Source of the DNA: Pseudobdellovibrionaceae bacterium
GTDB lineage: Bacteria > Bdellovibrionota > FAC87 > UBA2466 > JACKAF01
Assembly (NCBI GenBank): GCA_020635235.1
Contig: JACKAF010000003.1
Coordinates: forward strand, 1 to 64,000
Reading direction: 5' to 3'
DNA: 64,000 nucleotides
Shown here: positions 1 to 9,700 of the stretch, piece by piece
Layout: every line of letters begins with the position of its first letter
Position numbering within the stretch: position 1 is the first letter of the stretch
Program-made: the position numbers and the translations under genes
The notes under the pieces: model-generated
Databases searched by the model: none
Told to the model about the DNA's origin: nothing
Seen by the model: only the letters and a program-made list of their open reading frames with translations

Positions 1-387
1 CCCAAGCGTTGGGAATCGACGGATAAGGGACGCGGCGACCGGGCTTTTAAGTTGAAGTCAGGTTCCTTGGTCGCGGTGAGTAGCTCTTGCAACCGGCATG
101 CAGATGCTGATTTGCAGGTGTTAACCCGTCATCTGCTAATTGGCGTGCGCAACGTAGTTTTCATTCGCCAGACGTATTTGGAAGTGAACGCTGCGCAAGG
201 TTTGTACTCGTCGGTTCGCGGAGAAGTGGGTCAGGATCCCATTCGATTTGAGATCTTTGTGATTTCAAAGGCAGGTTGCATCTTTGATTTCACTTTGCTC
301 AATAAAAAGGACATCTCGGCAAGCGATGTGGCTGAGTTTAAACAGTTGGTAATGAGTTTTAGGTATGCCAAAAGAGAAGGCAATTGA
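1..387 (+). CDS. C-terminal part of a conserved protein encoded upstream of mlaE (5' end outside window)
   Basis: The frame is open from the first base of the window to the TGA at 385-387, so this is the 3' part of a longer gene; the TTG at 52 is only an internal codon. The visible 128 residues have the feel of a small exported protein: a stretch around SLVAVSSSC, then a helix RHLLIG, and an FEIFVISKAGCIFDF stretch with a second cysteine. From memory, small lipoproteins of this pattern precede mlaE in several former deltaproteobacteria. Its end overlaps the start of mlaE by 23 bases, which suggests translational coupling and a role with the Mla transporter. The signal peptide or lipobox cannot be checked here. 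Confidence 0.6.
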   Translation, partial: PKRWESTDKGRGDRAFKLKSGSLVAVSSSCNRHADADLQVLTRHLLIGVRNVVFIRQTYLEVNAAQGLYSSVRGEVGQDPIRFEIFVISKAGCIFDFTLLNKKDISASDVAEFKQLVMSFRYAKREGN

Positions 388-1177
388 TTTCCTAATCCTG
401 ACAAAGACGCGGTCTTTGGACTCGTTTTTTCGGGGTCTGGATTTTTTAGGAGGGGCAGCGAACCTCTTCTATGCGTCGTGCCGCGTGATTTTTCGTCCAC
501 CTTTTCATTTTGGACTTTTTGTAGAGCAGTGCTACTCCATCGGCGTAAAGAGCTTCTCCATCGTATTTATCACTGCTCTCTCCATTGGTTTTGTAATGTC
601 GATCCAGTTTGGGTACGGCTTGGAACGATTTGGTGGAAAAATTTATGTTCCGCGGGTAGTGGGCTTGTCGATCATGCGCGAGCTAGGGCCGGTCATGACC
701 TGCTTGATGCTTGCAGGTCGCGTGGGTTCCGGTATCGCGGCTGAGTTGGGTTCCATGAGCGTTACTCAACAGATAGATGCGATCCGGGCCTTGGGAACAG
801 ATCCCCTTAAGCGTTTGGTGATACCCAGACTACTGGCTCTACTTCTGATGTGCCCACTTTTGACCGTGATGGCCGATCTGATTGGGATTATGGGCGGTAT
901 GGTGTTGTCGCAATTCGAATTGAACCTGAATGCAGACTACTACTTTCACCAATCCATTATGGTGATGGCACCCAACGATTTTCTGGTGGGGGTGGCGAAG
1001 ACTTTGGTATTTGCAGTGATCATAGGGGTTACGTCCTGCTACTACGGCCTACAGACCAAGGGCGGTACGCAAGGTGTCGGGCAGTCGACGACACACGCCG
1101 TAGTAACGTCCTCCATATTGATCACGATCTTTGATTTTGTTTTGACCAAGCTTTTCTTGTTGATGGAAGTGACCTGA
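365..1177 (+). CDS. mlaE: MlaE-family ABC transporter permease (phospholipid transport)
   Basis: This 270-residue inner-membrane protein is the permease of an Mla-type ABC transporter that moves phospholipid between the inner membrane and the periplasm or outer membrane. The family signature is clear: RELGPVMTCLMLAGRVGSG at about residues 105-123, followed by the coupling-helix motif QIDAIRALGTDP at 136-147. Hydrophobic segments lie near 63-83, 152-180, 208-230 and 245-265. The length matches the family (about 260). The ATG at 365 has a weak AGGT just before it and overlaps the preceding gene; a slightly later start is possible. It is followed directly by the ATPase gene (TGATG junction) and the MCE gene. 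Confidence 0.93.
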   Translation: MPKEKAIDFLILTKTRSLDSFFRGLDFLGGAANLFYASCRVIFRPPFHFGLFVEQCYSIGVKSFSIVFITALSIGFVMSIQFGYGLERFGGKIYVPRVVGLSIMRELGPVMTCLMLAGRVGSGIAAELGSMSVTQQIDAIRALGTDPLKRLVIPRLLALLLMCPLLTVMADLIGIMGGMVLSQFELNLNADYYFHQSIMVMAPNDFLVGVAKTLVFAVIIGVTSCYYGLQTKGGTQGVGQSTTHAVVTSSILITIFDFVLTKLFLLMEVT

Positions 1178-1920
1178 TGGCAGAGACAGAAGAAATTATT
1201 AAGGTCAAAAACTTCTACAAGAAGTTCGGGGACAAGGTGGTTCACAAGGGAGTGAATCTGGCCATCCGAAAGGGTGAGATCTTAACTTTGATGGGCGGGA
1301 GTGGTTCTGGAAAGAGCGTGCTCTTGAGGTCGATGATTGGGCTAGAGAAACCCGATAAGGGACAAATATTGTTTCACGGGGAAGACGTAGTGCCTTTGGA
1401 TGAGGATAACTTAGTCAGAGTTCGCAATCGCATCGCATACGCCTTTCAGCATGGGGCTTTGTTTGATAGTTTGAGCGTTAAAGAGAACCTTGCGTATCCC
1501 TTGCGGGCGCATACCGAATTGAGCGAAAAAGAGATTCACGAGAAAGTCATGCAGACGCTTTCAATGGTAGGGCTGGAGGGAAGTGAATACTTGCTGCCCG
1601 CGGATCTGAGCGGTGGGATGCAAAAACGCGTTGGCGTGGCCCGAAGTATTATCATGGATCCAGAAGTTATCCTTTATGATGAGCCCACCACGGGGCTGGA
1701 TCCTTATAATACGCGACAGATTTTGAGAATTATTCGCATGTTACAGGATAAAGGGGCGACATCCGTACTGGTGACTCACGATATGACGAGTCTTTTCGCC
1801 GTTAGCGATCGCATTGCCTTCTTGAAGGACGGCAAGATTATCGCCATGGACACGGTAGATAAGATTCGCAAGTCATCAGATCCGGCTGTGCGAGGCTTTA
1901 TCGATGGAGAAACGGATTAG
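1177..1920 (+). CDS. mlaF: MlaF-family ABC transporter ATPase
   Basis: This 247-residue cytoplasmic ATPase powers the Mla lipid transporter with the MlaE permease. All ABC motifs are present: Walker A GGSGSGKS at 40-47, Q-loop Q91, signature LSGGMQ at 144-149, Walker B VILYDEP at 164-170, and H-loop His201. The phrase LSGGMQKRVGVAR is typical of the MlaF subfamily. Its ATG shares one base with the TGA of mlaE. The MCE gene starts on the base after its TAG, so the three genes form one operon. No mlaB or mlaC gene follows. Confidence 0.95.
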   Translation: MAETEEIIKVKNFYKKFGDKVVHKGVNLAIRKGEILTLMGGSGSGKSVLLRSMIGLEKPDKGQILFHGEDVVPLDEDNLVRVRNRIAYAFQHGALFDSLSVKENLAYPLRAHTELSEKEIHEKVMQTLSMVGLEGSEYLLPADLSGGMQKRVGVARSIIMDPEVILYDEPTTGLDPYNTRQILRIIRMLQDKGATSVLVTHDMTSLFAVSDRIAFLKDGKIIAMDTVDKIRKSSDPAVRGFIDGETD

Positions 1921-2745
1921 ATGGATCGCAAGATCGCAAATAATGTAGTCCTGGGCGTTTTTGTGACACTGGGCTTTGTGGGCTTCATTTTCATTCTCTT
2001 TAACGTTGGGGGTGGTAGTGGGGTCTTTGCTTCTGATTATGATCTCGTTGCGCGCTTCCCAAATGTTAAGGGTCTGCACTACGGATCGGAAGTCTCGTTG
2101 TCAGGTCTGCGCGTGGGTGTTGTGGAGTCCATTGAAGTAAAAATGGACGGCTCCAAAGAGCTTTTGGTCCGCTTTTCTGTCCTAAAATCAGTTCAAGATC
2201 GCATACGTCAGGACTCGACGGCGAAAATCGCCACTCAAGGTGTCCTTGGGGACAAATACATTGAATTGACGATTGGTAGCGCGGATTCACCGATGTTGCG
2301 CGACGGAGACGAAATCCAGACGGAGACCGAAACGGATCTGTTTAGCAAGAGCGGGGATTTGGTCGAAGGCATTGAACGCCAGTTTCGTGAGGGGGGCGAT
2401 GTCGAGAAGTTGCTCAAAAGCCTTACTCGCCTCTCCAACAACCTCAATGCTATTACTGCGGAGCTCAAGAATCAGCGCGGCGGGAATTCCCTGGCGAAAT
2501 CTTTGGCGCACCTGGAAAGCATCTTGCGCAAGATCGACAAAGGGGATGGAACGGTCGGGGCGCTAGTGAACGATCCGACCCTCTATGAAGACACAAAGTC
2601 CCTCATTGGGGGCGCCCAGAGAAGCAATATTCTCAAATACTTCATCAACCAATTCGTGGACGACGGTGAGAAAGCTGCCAAAGAACAAGCCGTCAAAGAC
2701 AAAGAAGAAAAAGGCAAAGAAAAGAAGACAGGAACGACGGAGTAG
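1921..2745 (+). CDS. mlaD: MCE-domain protein, MlaD-like lipid-transfer subunit
   Basis: This 274-residue protein has one N-terminal membrane anchor (about residues 9-28) and one MCE domain (about 39-118) containing GLRVGVVESI at 62-71 and GVLGDKYIEL at 107-116. Such proteins form periplasmic hexameric rings that pass lipids to or from the MlaEF complex. After the MCE domain comes a helical region (about 140-190), then the segment GTVGALVNDP common in longer MCE proteins, and finally a charged tail rich in Lys and Glu. It is longer than Escherichia coli MlaD (183 residues). The start codon follows the mlaF stop without a gap. Its TAG abuts the stop codon of the convergent regulator gene. Confidence 0.9.
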   Translation: MDRKIANNVVLGVFVTLGFVGFIFILFNVGGGSGVFASDYDLVARFPNVKGLHYGSEVSLSGLRVGVVESIEVKMDGSKELLVRFSVLKSVQDRIRQDSTAKIATQGVLGDKYIELTIGSADSPMLRDGDEIQTETETDLFSKSGDLVEGIERQFREGGDVEKLLKSLTRLSNNLNAITAELKNQRGGNSLAKSLAHLESILRKIDKGDGTVGALVNDPTLYEDTKSLIGGAQRSNILKYFINQFVDDGEKAAKEQAVKDKEEKGKEKKTGTTE

Positions 2746-4107
2746 TTAGGAAACGATGCGCAGACCTTTGCGCTTGAGCTTCTCAACGAGAGTCGTGCGG
2801 TTTAGCTTTAGAAGAGACGCTGCCTTGTTTTTGTTTCCTTGCGTGGATCGCAGGGCCTGCAGAATTAACTCATTTTCGAATTCATTCACGGCATCGTTGA
2901 AGTTGAGTCCTTCTTCCGGAAAGGCAACATTGGCCACGAAGCGTTCGAGCCGAACGTTTCTGAAATAGCCGACCGGGAAGTCTTTGAGTTCTATAAGACC
3001 CGCACCTTCTTTTAGAACGACCACGCGTTCGATCAGGTTTTCAAGCTCGCGAATATTGCCTGGCCAGTGGTACTGCATCAAGCAGTGCATCGCCTCTTCC
3101 GAAATTCCAGAGAAGTGTTTTCTGTTGAGCTTGTTGAAACGTTCCAGGAATCTTCCCACCAGTAAAGGCACATCCGATTTGCGAGATCGCAGGGGAGGCA
3201 TGAAAACTGGTATCACGTTTAGTCGATAGAACAAGTCTTCCCTGAAGCGCTTTTCTGCGACAGCGTTGTCGAGGTTCTGGTTCGTGGCGGCAATAATACG
3301 GGCATTGAGCGTGAGGCTCTGGGCGCTGCCAACGGGCTCGAAGACTTTGTGCTGCAAAGCTCTCAGGATCTTGGCCTGCAGATCAATGGGTAGCTCCCCA
3401 ATCTCATCTAGGAAAAGCGTTCCGTTGCCGGCAACGCTGAAGCGGCCCGCTCGATTTTGGGTGGCCCCCGTAAACGCCCCTTTCACGTGCCCGAAAAGCT
3501 CGCTTTCCAAAAGATTGGCGGGAATCGCGCTGCAATTTACCGCTACAAAAGGCTGTCGGGTCCGATGGCTTAGGGAATGGACGGCACGGGCAACCAGTTC
3601 CTTACCAGTTCCGCTTTCTCCGGTAATCAGTATCGTGGAGTCGCTGTCTTTGATCTGGTGAATTACTTTGAAGATCTTCTTGATACTTGGGTGGCGTCCG
3701 GCAAGTTCAGGGTACTCGAATTCGTCGGCATCGGCGGGAGCGTCGGCCACTGTGCGCTCCATTGTTTTGCGAACAGCTTCGACCAGACCTTGTACCGATG
3801 GCTCCCGGCCCCAAAAATTGGACGCTCCATGGCGAATACAGTCCACAACGTGGTCCGAATCCGCTTTTTCGCTGACAGCAATGATCGCGGTTTCCGGTCG
3901 CAGTTGTCGGATACGGCTAAGTGCCGCCAAGTCCTGATCGTTGTCACAAGACCAAACGCAAAGATGAAAGAATTGCTTTTTTAAGAGTTCGAAACCCGAT
4001 TCGGGGTTCTCCACGGCTGCAATCCAAAGGTGCAAATCTTCCAGCTGCTTGCGGAAGTCTTCACTCCTTGACGCGTCGGGTTCAAAAAGCAACAAACGGG
4101 GGATCAT
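2746..4107 (-). CDS. Sigma-54-dependent transcriptional activator with degenerate receiver domain
   Basis: This 453-residue protein has the NtrC layout: receiver-like domain (about 1-120), AAA+ domain with Walker A GESGTGKE at 163-170, sigma-54 contact loop GAFTGA at 210-215 and Walker B LFLDEIGE at 231-238, then a Fis-type helix-turn-helix near the C terminus (NKNKAASLLKLNRTTLVEKL). The AAA+ and DNA-binding parts look fully functional. The receiver is not: the strand that should end in the phosphoacceptor Asp reads FFHLCVWSC, and the conserved Lys-Pro is GREP. In this it resembles FleQ/FlrA-type regulators controlled by ligand or protein binding rather than phosphorylation. No kinase gene is adjacent. 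An AGGA ribosome site precedes the ATG. The target genes are unknown. Confidence 0.9.
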   Translation of the reverse strand: MIPRLLLFEPDASRSEDFRKQLEDLHLWIAAVENPESGFELLKKQFFHLCVWSCDNDQDLAALSRIRQLRPETAIIAVSEKADSDHVVDCIRHGASNFWGREPSVQGLVEAVRKTMERTVADAPADADEFEYPELAGRHPSIKKIFKVIHQIKDSDSTILITGESGTGKELVARAVHSLSHRTRQPFVAVNCSAIPANLLESELFGHVKGAFTGATQNRAGRFSVAGNGTLFLDEIGELPIDLQAKILRALQHKVFEPVGSAQSLTLNARIIAATNQNLDNAVAEKRFREDLFYRLNVIPVFMPPLRSRKSDVPLLVGRFLERFNKLNRKHFSGISEEAMHCLMQYHWPGNIRELENLIERVVVLKEGAGLIELKDFPVGYFRNVRLERFVANVAFPEEGLNFNDAVNEFENELILQALRSTQGNKNKAASLLKLNRTTLVEKLKRKGLRIVS

Positions 4108-4283
4108 AATATCCTGTGGTCTTGGCTCGTTCGCTATGTCGTTGTTAGGGAATTGTTTAAAGAGATGCTTAACTTTAGTCTATCGACGTCCACATGGAAT
4201 GTCAATCAATTGACACGGCGGAAAAATAGAGCCCTCTGAAAAATTTGGTGGCGTTGGCGCGAGGGTCTCAGTATGAATCCGGC

Positions 4284-5048
4284 ATGCGACCACTGATAGG
4301 AATTTCCGCTAATTTTTTTCACCCAGAACCGCACCGCCGCCTTTTTAAAAACAAGCGCCTTGCTTATTTTGAACAGCAACTCGGTGAGTACTTTATCCGC
4401 GCGGGTGCGGACGTGGTTGGTATCGTTCACCCCGTTGAGCTAAGCGGGCTGGAAACTTTGGTGCCTCGCCTAGACGGCATTGTGCTTGCCGGCGGGGCCG
4501 ATGTCAGTCCCCAGCAGTACGGGGAAGAACCCATCGTTCCAGAGTGGGGCGGAGATCCATATCATGACGCCTATGAGCTTGAACTCTTAAGGTTGGCAGA
4601 AAAGCACCAACTGCCCGTCCTTGGCGTCTGCCGGGGTTGCCAAATCCTGAATGTCTATGCCGGCGGAAGTTTGTATCAGGATTTGCACCATTTTGAAGTG
4701 GCCAAGGGTCCCCACCGGGATCAAGAGCTATACGATGCCTTAATGCACACCGTTCACTTGGAGTCAGGGACTCTACTTGAGTCCATCTTCGGAACCGAGA
4801 CGGGTAAAGTGGTAAGCGTTCACCACCAGGCCGTGAAACAGTTAGGGAAAGGGCTGCGTGTGGCCGCACGTTCAGAAGAGGGGATCATAGAAGCCATCGA
4901 GTCCGTAGAAGTGGATCGTTTTGTCGTGGGAGTTCAGTGGCACCCTGAATGGGCCAAGGAGGATGAGCCGTCGATGTTGGATCCTCGTTCTCTTGTTCGT
5001 GCTTTTGTAGGCGCGGCCCTAAAGCGTGCCGATTTATCTCGCACTTAG
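4284..5048 (+). CDS. Class I glutamine amidotransferase-like hydrolase (peptidase C26, PuuD-like)
   Basis: The 254-residue protein resembles gamma-glutamyl-gamma-aminobutyrate hydrolase (PuuD) and related C26 enzymes that cleave gamma-glutamyl amide bonds. The nucleophile lies in GVCRGCQ (Cys116), after the LAGGADVSP oxyanion region, and the His-Glu pair in GVQWHPEW (His220, Glu222). The frame is open upstream to a TTG at 4245, but the ATG at 4284 begins the conserved RPLIGIS strand, so I start there; no strong ribosome site is visible. The substrate cannot be fixed, as no polyamine genes are nearby. The 3' end overlaps the convergent LamG gene by four bases. Confidence 0.85.
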   Translation: MRPLIGISANFFHPEPHRRLFKNKRLAYFEQQLGEYFIRAGADVVGIVHPVELSGLETLVPRLDGIVLAGGADVSPQQYGEEPIVPEWGGDPYHDAYELELLRLAEKHQLPVLGVCRGCQILNVYAGGSLYQDLHHFEVAKGPHRDQELYDALMHTVHLESGTLLESIFGTETGKVVSVHHQAVKQLGKGLRVAARSEEGIIEAIESVEVDRFVVGVQWHPEWAKEDEPSMLDPRSLVRAFVGAALKRADLSRT

Positions 5049-5896
5049 CCCCGTGGAAAGAGCCGCCACAGCCCAGACAATACCTGCGGCGAGGAAAGCT
5101 TAAATCCATCAGCGGAAAATGAAAACGCTCGGGAGAGGTACTCGTTGTGAATTCTCCACGACCCCTCCCGAAACGCGTCTTTGACATCGGCAGGACTGAG
5201 TACGGAGGTATAAATAGAAACTTCATCGATTAATCCGTGAAAGCCGTTCCCGTAGGCCGCGTTCAGCATGCCAATGTGAAGTGACGAACTTCGGTTCGGT
5301 ATTGATGTACTTGTTTCATTAAAAGGGCTACTGCCATCTTCTTGACCATTGAAGTACACTCGTACTCGGTTAGCCGCCGACTGAGAGCCGTCGTAAGTAA
5401 CTACAAGGTGGTACCAGCGATTTGCCGAAATTGTACTTGTGGTCGAAAAGCGGTTGTTGCTTGTGTCTATGTCCACATAGATGCGACTACCAGTGTACAT
5501 GAAGACAGAATAAGCTTCCTGACTACCTGAAGTGACGCGCTTTGACACCAAACCGTCTGGTTGGCCGTCCGACACAGTCGGAAAAAACCAAACCTGAATG
5601 CTTAGAGCGGCAGTGTTATCCAGGTTGGCATTGTCTGCGACTATAATATAGTCATCGGATCCATCAAAACGGGGTGCGCTCCCAAATACACCCATTTCTC
5701 CGGTTGCTGGACACGTGGCACCCGTACAGCTTCCATTGTTGCCGCTGAATGAGCTATCTAAAAAGCTCGTGGCTCCATCGAATTCATCAAAATGATATTG
5801 CGCCACGAGTGCGGCATCCAGTTCATTATGGCTCGCCAGGGCGGCAACAGGCGGGAGCAAAAAGAAAGCAAAAACAAGTCGAAGCATTCTTACCAT
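5045..5896 (-). CDS. Secreted LamG-domain protein (paralogue 2)
   Basis: This 283-residue protein has a signal peptide (hydrophobic segment about 6-21, cleavage near ALA) and one LamG/concanavalin A-like jelly-roll domain, shown by YHFDEFDG, RFDGSDDYI, SIQVWFFP, NRWYHLVVTYDG and GLIDEVSIY. Such domains bind glycans or proteins outside the cell. Two cysteines (CTGATCP) may form a disulfide. It is clearly paralogous to the next gene upstream, whose stop it overlaps by seven bases. A GAGG site lies seven bases before the ATG. It is the last gene of an operon with the second LamG gene and the Delta-60 gene. No binding target can be named. Confidence 0.85.
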   Translation of the reverse strand: MVRMLRLVFAFFLLPPVAALASHNELDAALVAQYHFDEFDGATSFLDSSFSGNNGSCTGATCPATGEMGVFGSAPRFDGSDDYIIVADNANLDNTAALSIQVWFFPTVSDGQPDGLVSKRVTSGSQEAYSVFMYTGSRIYVDIDTSNNRFSTTSTISANRWYHLVVTYDGSQSAANRVRVYFNGQEDGSSPFNETSTSIPNRSSSLHIGMLNAAYGNGFHGLIDEVSIYTSVLSPADVKDAFREGSWRIHNEYLSRAFSFSADGFKLSSPQVLSGLWRLFPRG

Positions 5897-6780
5897 TGGA
5901 TTCCCTCACGCGTGTGGAAATTGGGGAAAATAGCTTCGCCAAGAGTCGGTAAAACCCATGCTTTGACGAAGTTGCACAGAGACCCGCCACACAGCTCACG
6001 TTGTTGGTGGACCCGCCATAGGCCTCGACTAAACTGGTCCTGGATGGCATCCGCAGGTAGAGCCGCATTGTAAATAGCCACTTCATCCACCACACCGATG
6101 TAGTCCTGAGCGTAGGCAAGATTCAAAGCGCCGATATATAGGTCACTCGTGTAGTTGGCGATGCTGCTGCTACCTTCTGTAAAAGGGCTGCCCGGATCCA
6201 AGGTGCCGTTGAAGTACACGTTGACACGATTTGCGGCTGAGAGGCTGCCATCGTACACGAGAGCGACGTGGTACCATCGATTGATTTGGACGGTGTTTGT
6301 AATCGAAAAACGCTCGTTGGTCGCTTGCTTGTCCACATCGACCGTTATGCTGTTACCGGTCCACAGAAAAATGGAGTAAGCCTGACCGGCCGCTGCGCTA
6401 GTTCTTTTACTTACGAGACCGCGTGGGGCCCCGGTTAGGGTGGTAGGGAAAAACCACATTTGAATCGTTAGAGCCGAAGTATTGTCCAGGTTGTTGGCGT
6501 CCGGAATAACTATTTCGTCGTTGCCGTCAAAAGCTGCGGCCGAGTTAAACTTTCCCATTTCCACGTTAGTTGGGCAGGCCGGAGCGGTACACGTTCCGTC
6601 GTTCCCACTAAAGGAGCTATCGCGGTATGTGGTGGTTCCAGTGGCTTCGTCTAGGTGGTACAGGCCGACGAGGTTCGCGTCGGGCGAACCGATAGCCAAC
6701 GCTGCCTTGGTACTGCTGACCAACACCAAAACAAACAGTAGTAAGGACTTACGGGAAATAGCGTGCGACGCTAATGTCAT
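5890..6780 (-). CDS. Secreted LamG-domain protein (paralogue 1)
   Basis: The frame is open further upstream, but the ATG at 6780 is preceded by GGAG at six bases and opens a signal peptide (KSLLLFVLVLVSS, cleavage after ALA), giving 296 residues. The body is one LamG jelly-roll domain with YHLDEATG, AFDGNDEIVI, TIQMWFFP, NRWYHVALVYDG and GVVDEVAIY, and the Cys pair CTAPACP. It closely resembles the following gene, so the pair probably arose by tandem duplication. The start lies 32 bases inside the end of the Delta-60 gene, implying coupled translation. It has an extra C-terminal segment with two further cysteines (CGGSLCN). Probable role: extracellular or surface binding. Confidence 0.85.
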   Translation of the reverse strand: MTLASHAISRKSLLLFVLVLVSSTKAALAIGSPDANLVGLYHLDEATGTTTYRDSSFSGNDGTCTAPACPTNVEMGKFNSAAAFDGNDEIVIPDANNLDNTSALTIQMWFFPTTLTGAPRGLVSKRTSAAAGQAYSIFLWTGNSITVDVDKQATNERFSITNTVQINRWYHVALVYDGSLSAANRVNVYFNGTLDPGSPFTEGSSSIANYTSDLYIGALNLAYAQDYIGVVDEVAIYNAALPADAIQDQFSRGLWRVHQQRELCGGSLCNFVKAWVLPTLGEAIFPNFHTREGIQW

Positions 6781-9700
6781 AGTCCGCTCCATTCTTTGAA
6801 TGTCCTGCCACAACAATCCTACCATCGGGTGTGAGCGCAATTGCCTGTGCGATGTCGGTTCCATTGATATCGGTTGTCACGGATCCACTTGAACCAAAAT
6901 TTGCATCGGCCGAGCCATCGGTCGTGAAACGTGCCACGGCGAAATCATGGCCGGATCCGAAACTAAAACCGGCAGCCAGGATCTTGCCGTTTCCCTGGAC
7001 TAAAGTCGCGTATCCAAACTCGTCGTTCGTATTAATCGCTTTGGTGGCGAACCCATCGCCGCTGAAGGAAGTATCAGGGGAGCCGTCGCTATTCAGCCGA
7101 GCGACGACAAAATCGTAGGTGCTCGATCCTTGGCCGATGCCACTAATGACCAACTTACCAGCGTCGTACGCGACACTGTAGGCGACGCTGCTCCCACTTG
7201 TGGCAGAGGTCGTAAGGATTCCGGTTGTGTTGAAACTAGTATCCAGTGCGCCTGAGCTAAGGTAACGAACGACGGCGATCCGCTCTCTCGGGCGCAGCGT
7301 TCGCCCCACGGCGACGATCCTCCCGTCAGGTTGAATTAGGATGTCGTGCAATTCGCTGCCCGCGCTGCTATCCACCTCAGTCACGACTCTGCCGTCCCCA
7401 TCAAAAGTGGCATCGAGGGCCCCATTGGTTCCGTACCGCGAAAGAGCGAAGCCATTTACTGTGTTGTTGTGTGTGAAGCCACCGGCGATGATCTTGTTAT
7501 CTGATTGCACGGCAACAGCGAGGGCGACATCATCGCTTGAACCACCGAAAGTAGTTAGCGCCACGCCATCCCCATCGAAGCCGGTGTCGGGTGCTCCGTT
7601 ACTGAGATAGCGAGCCACGACGAACTGATTGACCGCACCGTTGGCACTCATTCCCGCAAGCACAATTCTGTTGTTTGCATCGATAGCGAGGTCATAGGCT
7701 CGGTCGTCACCTGTTCCCGGCGTGATCGTGACGATGCCATCGGTATCGAAGCTGGTATCTAGGGTGCCTCCACTGGTATAACGCAACAGAAGCATATCGT
7801 CGTTACTCCCGTTGTATGTTGCACCCGCTACAACAACGCTAAAGTTCGATTGCACAGCGACTGCATGGGCCAGATCGTTGTTTCCGGAGACACTCGTCGT
7901 AACCACACCGCTGCTTCCAAAACTCGCATCTAAATGACCGGAATTCGCCAACGCACCATCGAAGCTATATCTTGCTGCAGCAAAATCAAAATTGGCCCCG
8001 TTGTGGCTGCGCCCAACAAGCGAAAGCATCCCACTTTTGTATGCCATTCCAATGCTTATGTCGTCCCCGGCGCCGACCGTTGTAATTACGATGCCGTCGC
8101 TGTCGAAGCTAGAGTCCAAGCCCAGGCTGCTGGCAGTGGTATTGAGAACTCTAACGGTGAGAAAATCCATGTTGGCATTTAGAGCGTGTCCGACAGCCAC
8201 GATTCGATTTGAGGAATCGACAGCCACTCCATAGTAAACGTCGTCCCCCGTGGAATAAGATTGCACATAATAACCCGCGGTTCCGAATGAAGTGTCAGCA
8301 CTGCCGTCAGAGTTGAAGCGCGCAAGAATGGACCTATTTTCCAGCTGTAAGGAACGGCCGGCCAGTATTATTTTTTCATTTTGTAGGACGAGTGCATGGG
8401 CCTGGATACCATGTGTGGTGTCAACGCTGCTTACCGCCATGCCGTCCCCGTCAAAGCTCCCATCTAGCGTGCCGTCGGTTAGTAGGCGCGCCATTGCGAA
8501 ATGAGTCTGTGTGTTGTTGTGCGAGTGGCCACCCAGCACAATTCTGCCGTCGCTCTGTATGGCAACTCCGTAGGCCATATCGTCGCTGCTAGCCGCGAAA
8601 TTTATCGTTTGCTTTCCGTCCGCACTAAACGCGGTGTCCAACGAACCATCGGTTCGGTAGCGTGCGACGGCAAAGTTCCGATTGGCACCGTTTCTAGCGT
8701 ACCCTGCTACCACGACCATTCCGTTTGCATCCAAAGTCATGGCATTGGCGCCATCATCTGCCGAGTTAAAGTCTGTTGTGACGATTCCATCACTGCTGAA
8801 CGCTGTGTCCAGTGTGCCATTCGTGTGGTAGCGGACCACGGTAAAGTCAGCGTTCGAGCCGTTGTAGGAGGTACCTGCGGCATATATTCGGTCGTCGGAT
8901 CGTACTACGACAGCATTCGCGATGGCATTGCCGGAACCTATGTTAGTACTCACAAGTCCGTCGGCGCTAAAGGCCGTGTCTAGACTCCCGTTTGTGAGAT
9001 AACGTGCTATGGCAAAATTATTTTGAGTGCCCGCATCTGTAAAGCCGGCAGTTACAATTTTATGGTCGTTTGCGATCGTCACGGCGTACGCAACATCATT
9101 GTTACCAGCAAAGTCTGTGGTAGCTCGTCCATCGGTGTCAAAACTGGTGTCCAATGTGCCCGACGAGCGGTACCGTACTATACCGAAGTTGTAGTTTCCC
9201 CCGAAAGTTGTTCCAGCTGCGATCACCTTTCCATCACTTTGCACAGCGAGTGCATACGCAATTTCGTCTGTCGTTCCGATTGAGGTAATCGCCACCCCGT
9301 TTCCGTTGAATCCGCTGTCACCGGTTGTACCACCAGCCAACGAGGTAAGTCGTATGAGTGCCAGATCCCAGTCGGTTCCGTTGTAGCTTCTGCCGGTGAG
9401 TGTGATCCGTCCTTGATCCAATACGATGTCGCGCGCCACCGCTCCCGATGCCACACTGTACGTACCCGAAGTATCACGGGTCCCGTTAGTCGTGTAACTC
9501 GCGATGGCCATACGGTAACTCCCCCCAGAGTAGGATCGGCCGGCGAGGTGGATATAGTTGTCAGTCCCGAGTGCCACGGCCCAGGCCACGTCGTCTGCTA
9601 CCCCTAGCGCCCAAGCATCCATCCCGTCCCCGCTAAAAGATGTATCGAGGCTGCCGTCAGTTCGGTAGCGTGCGACGGCGAATCTTGGGGTGACGCCTAT

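Noticed and set aside
4210..4215. TTGACA upstream of the amidotransferase-like gene
   Set aside because: There is no acceptable -10 hexamer 16-19 bases downstream, so I do not call a promoter.
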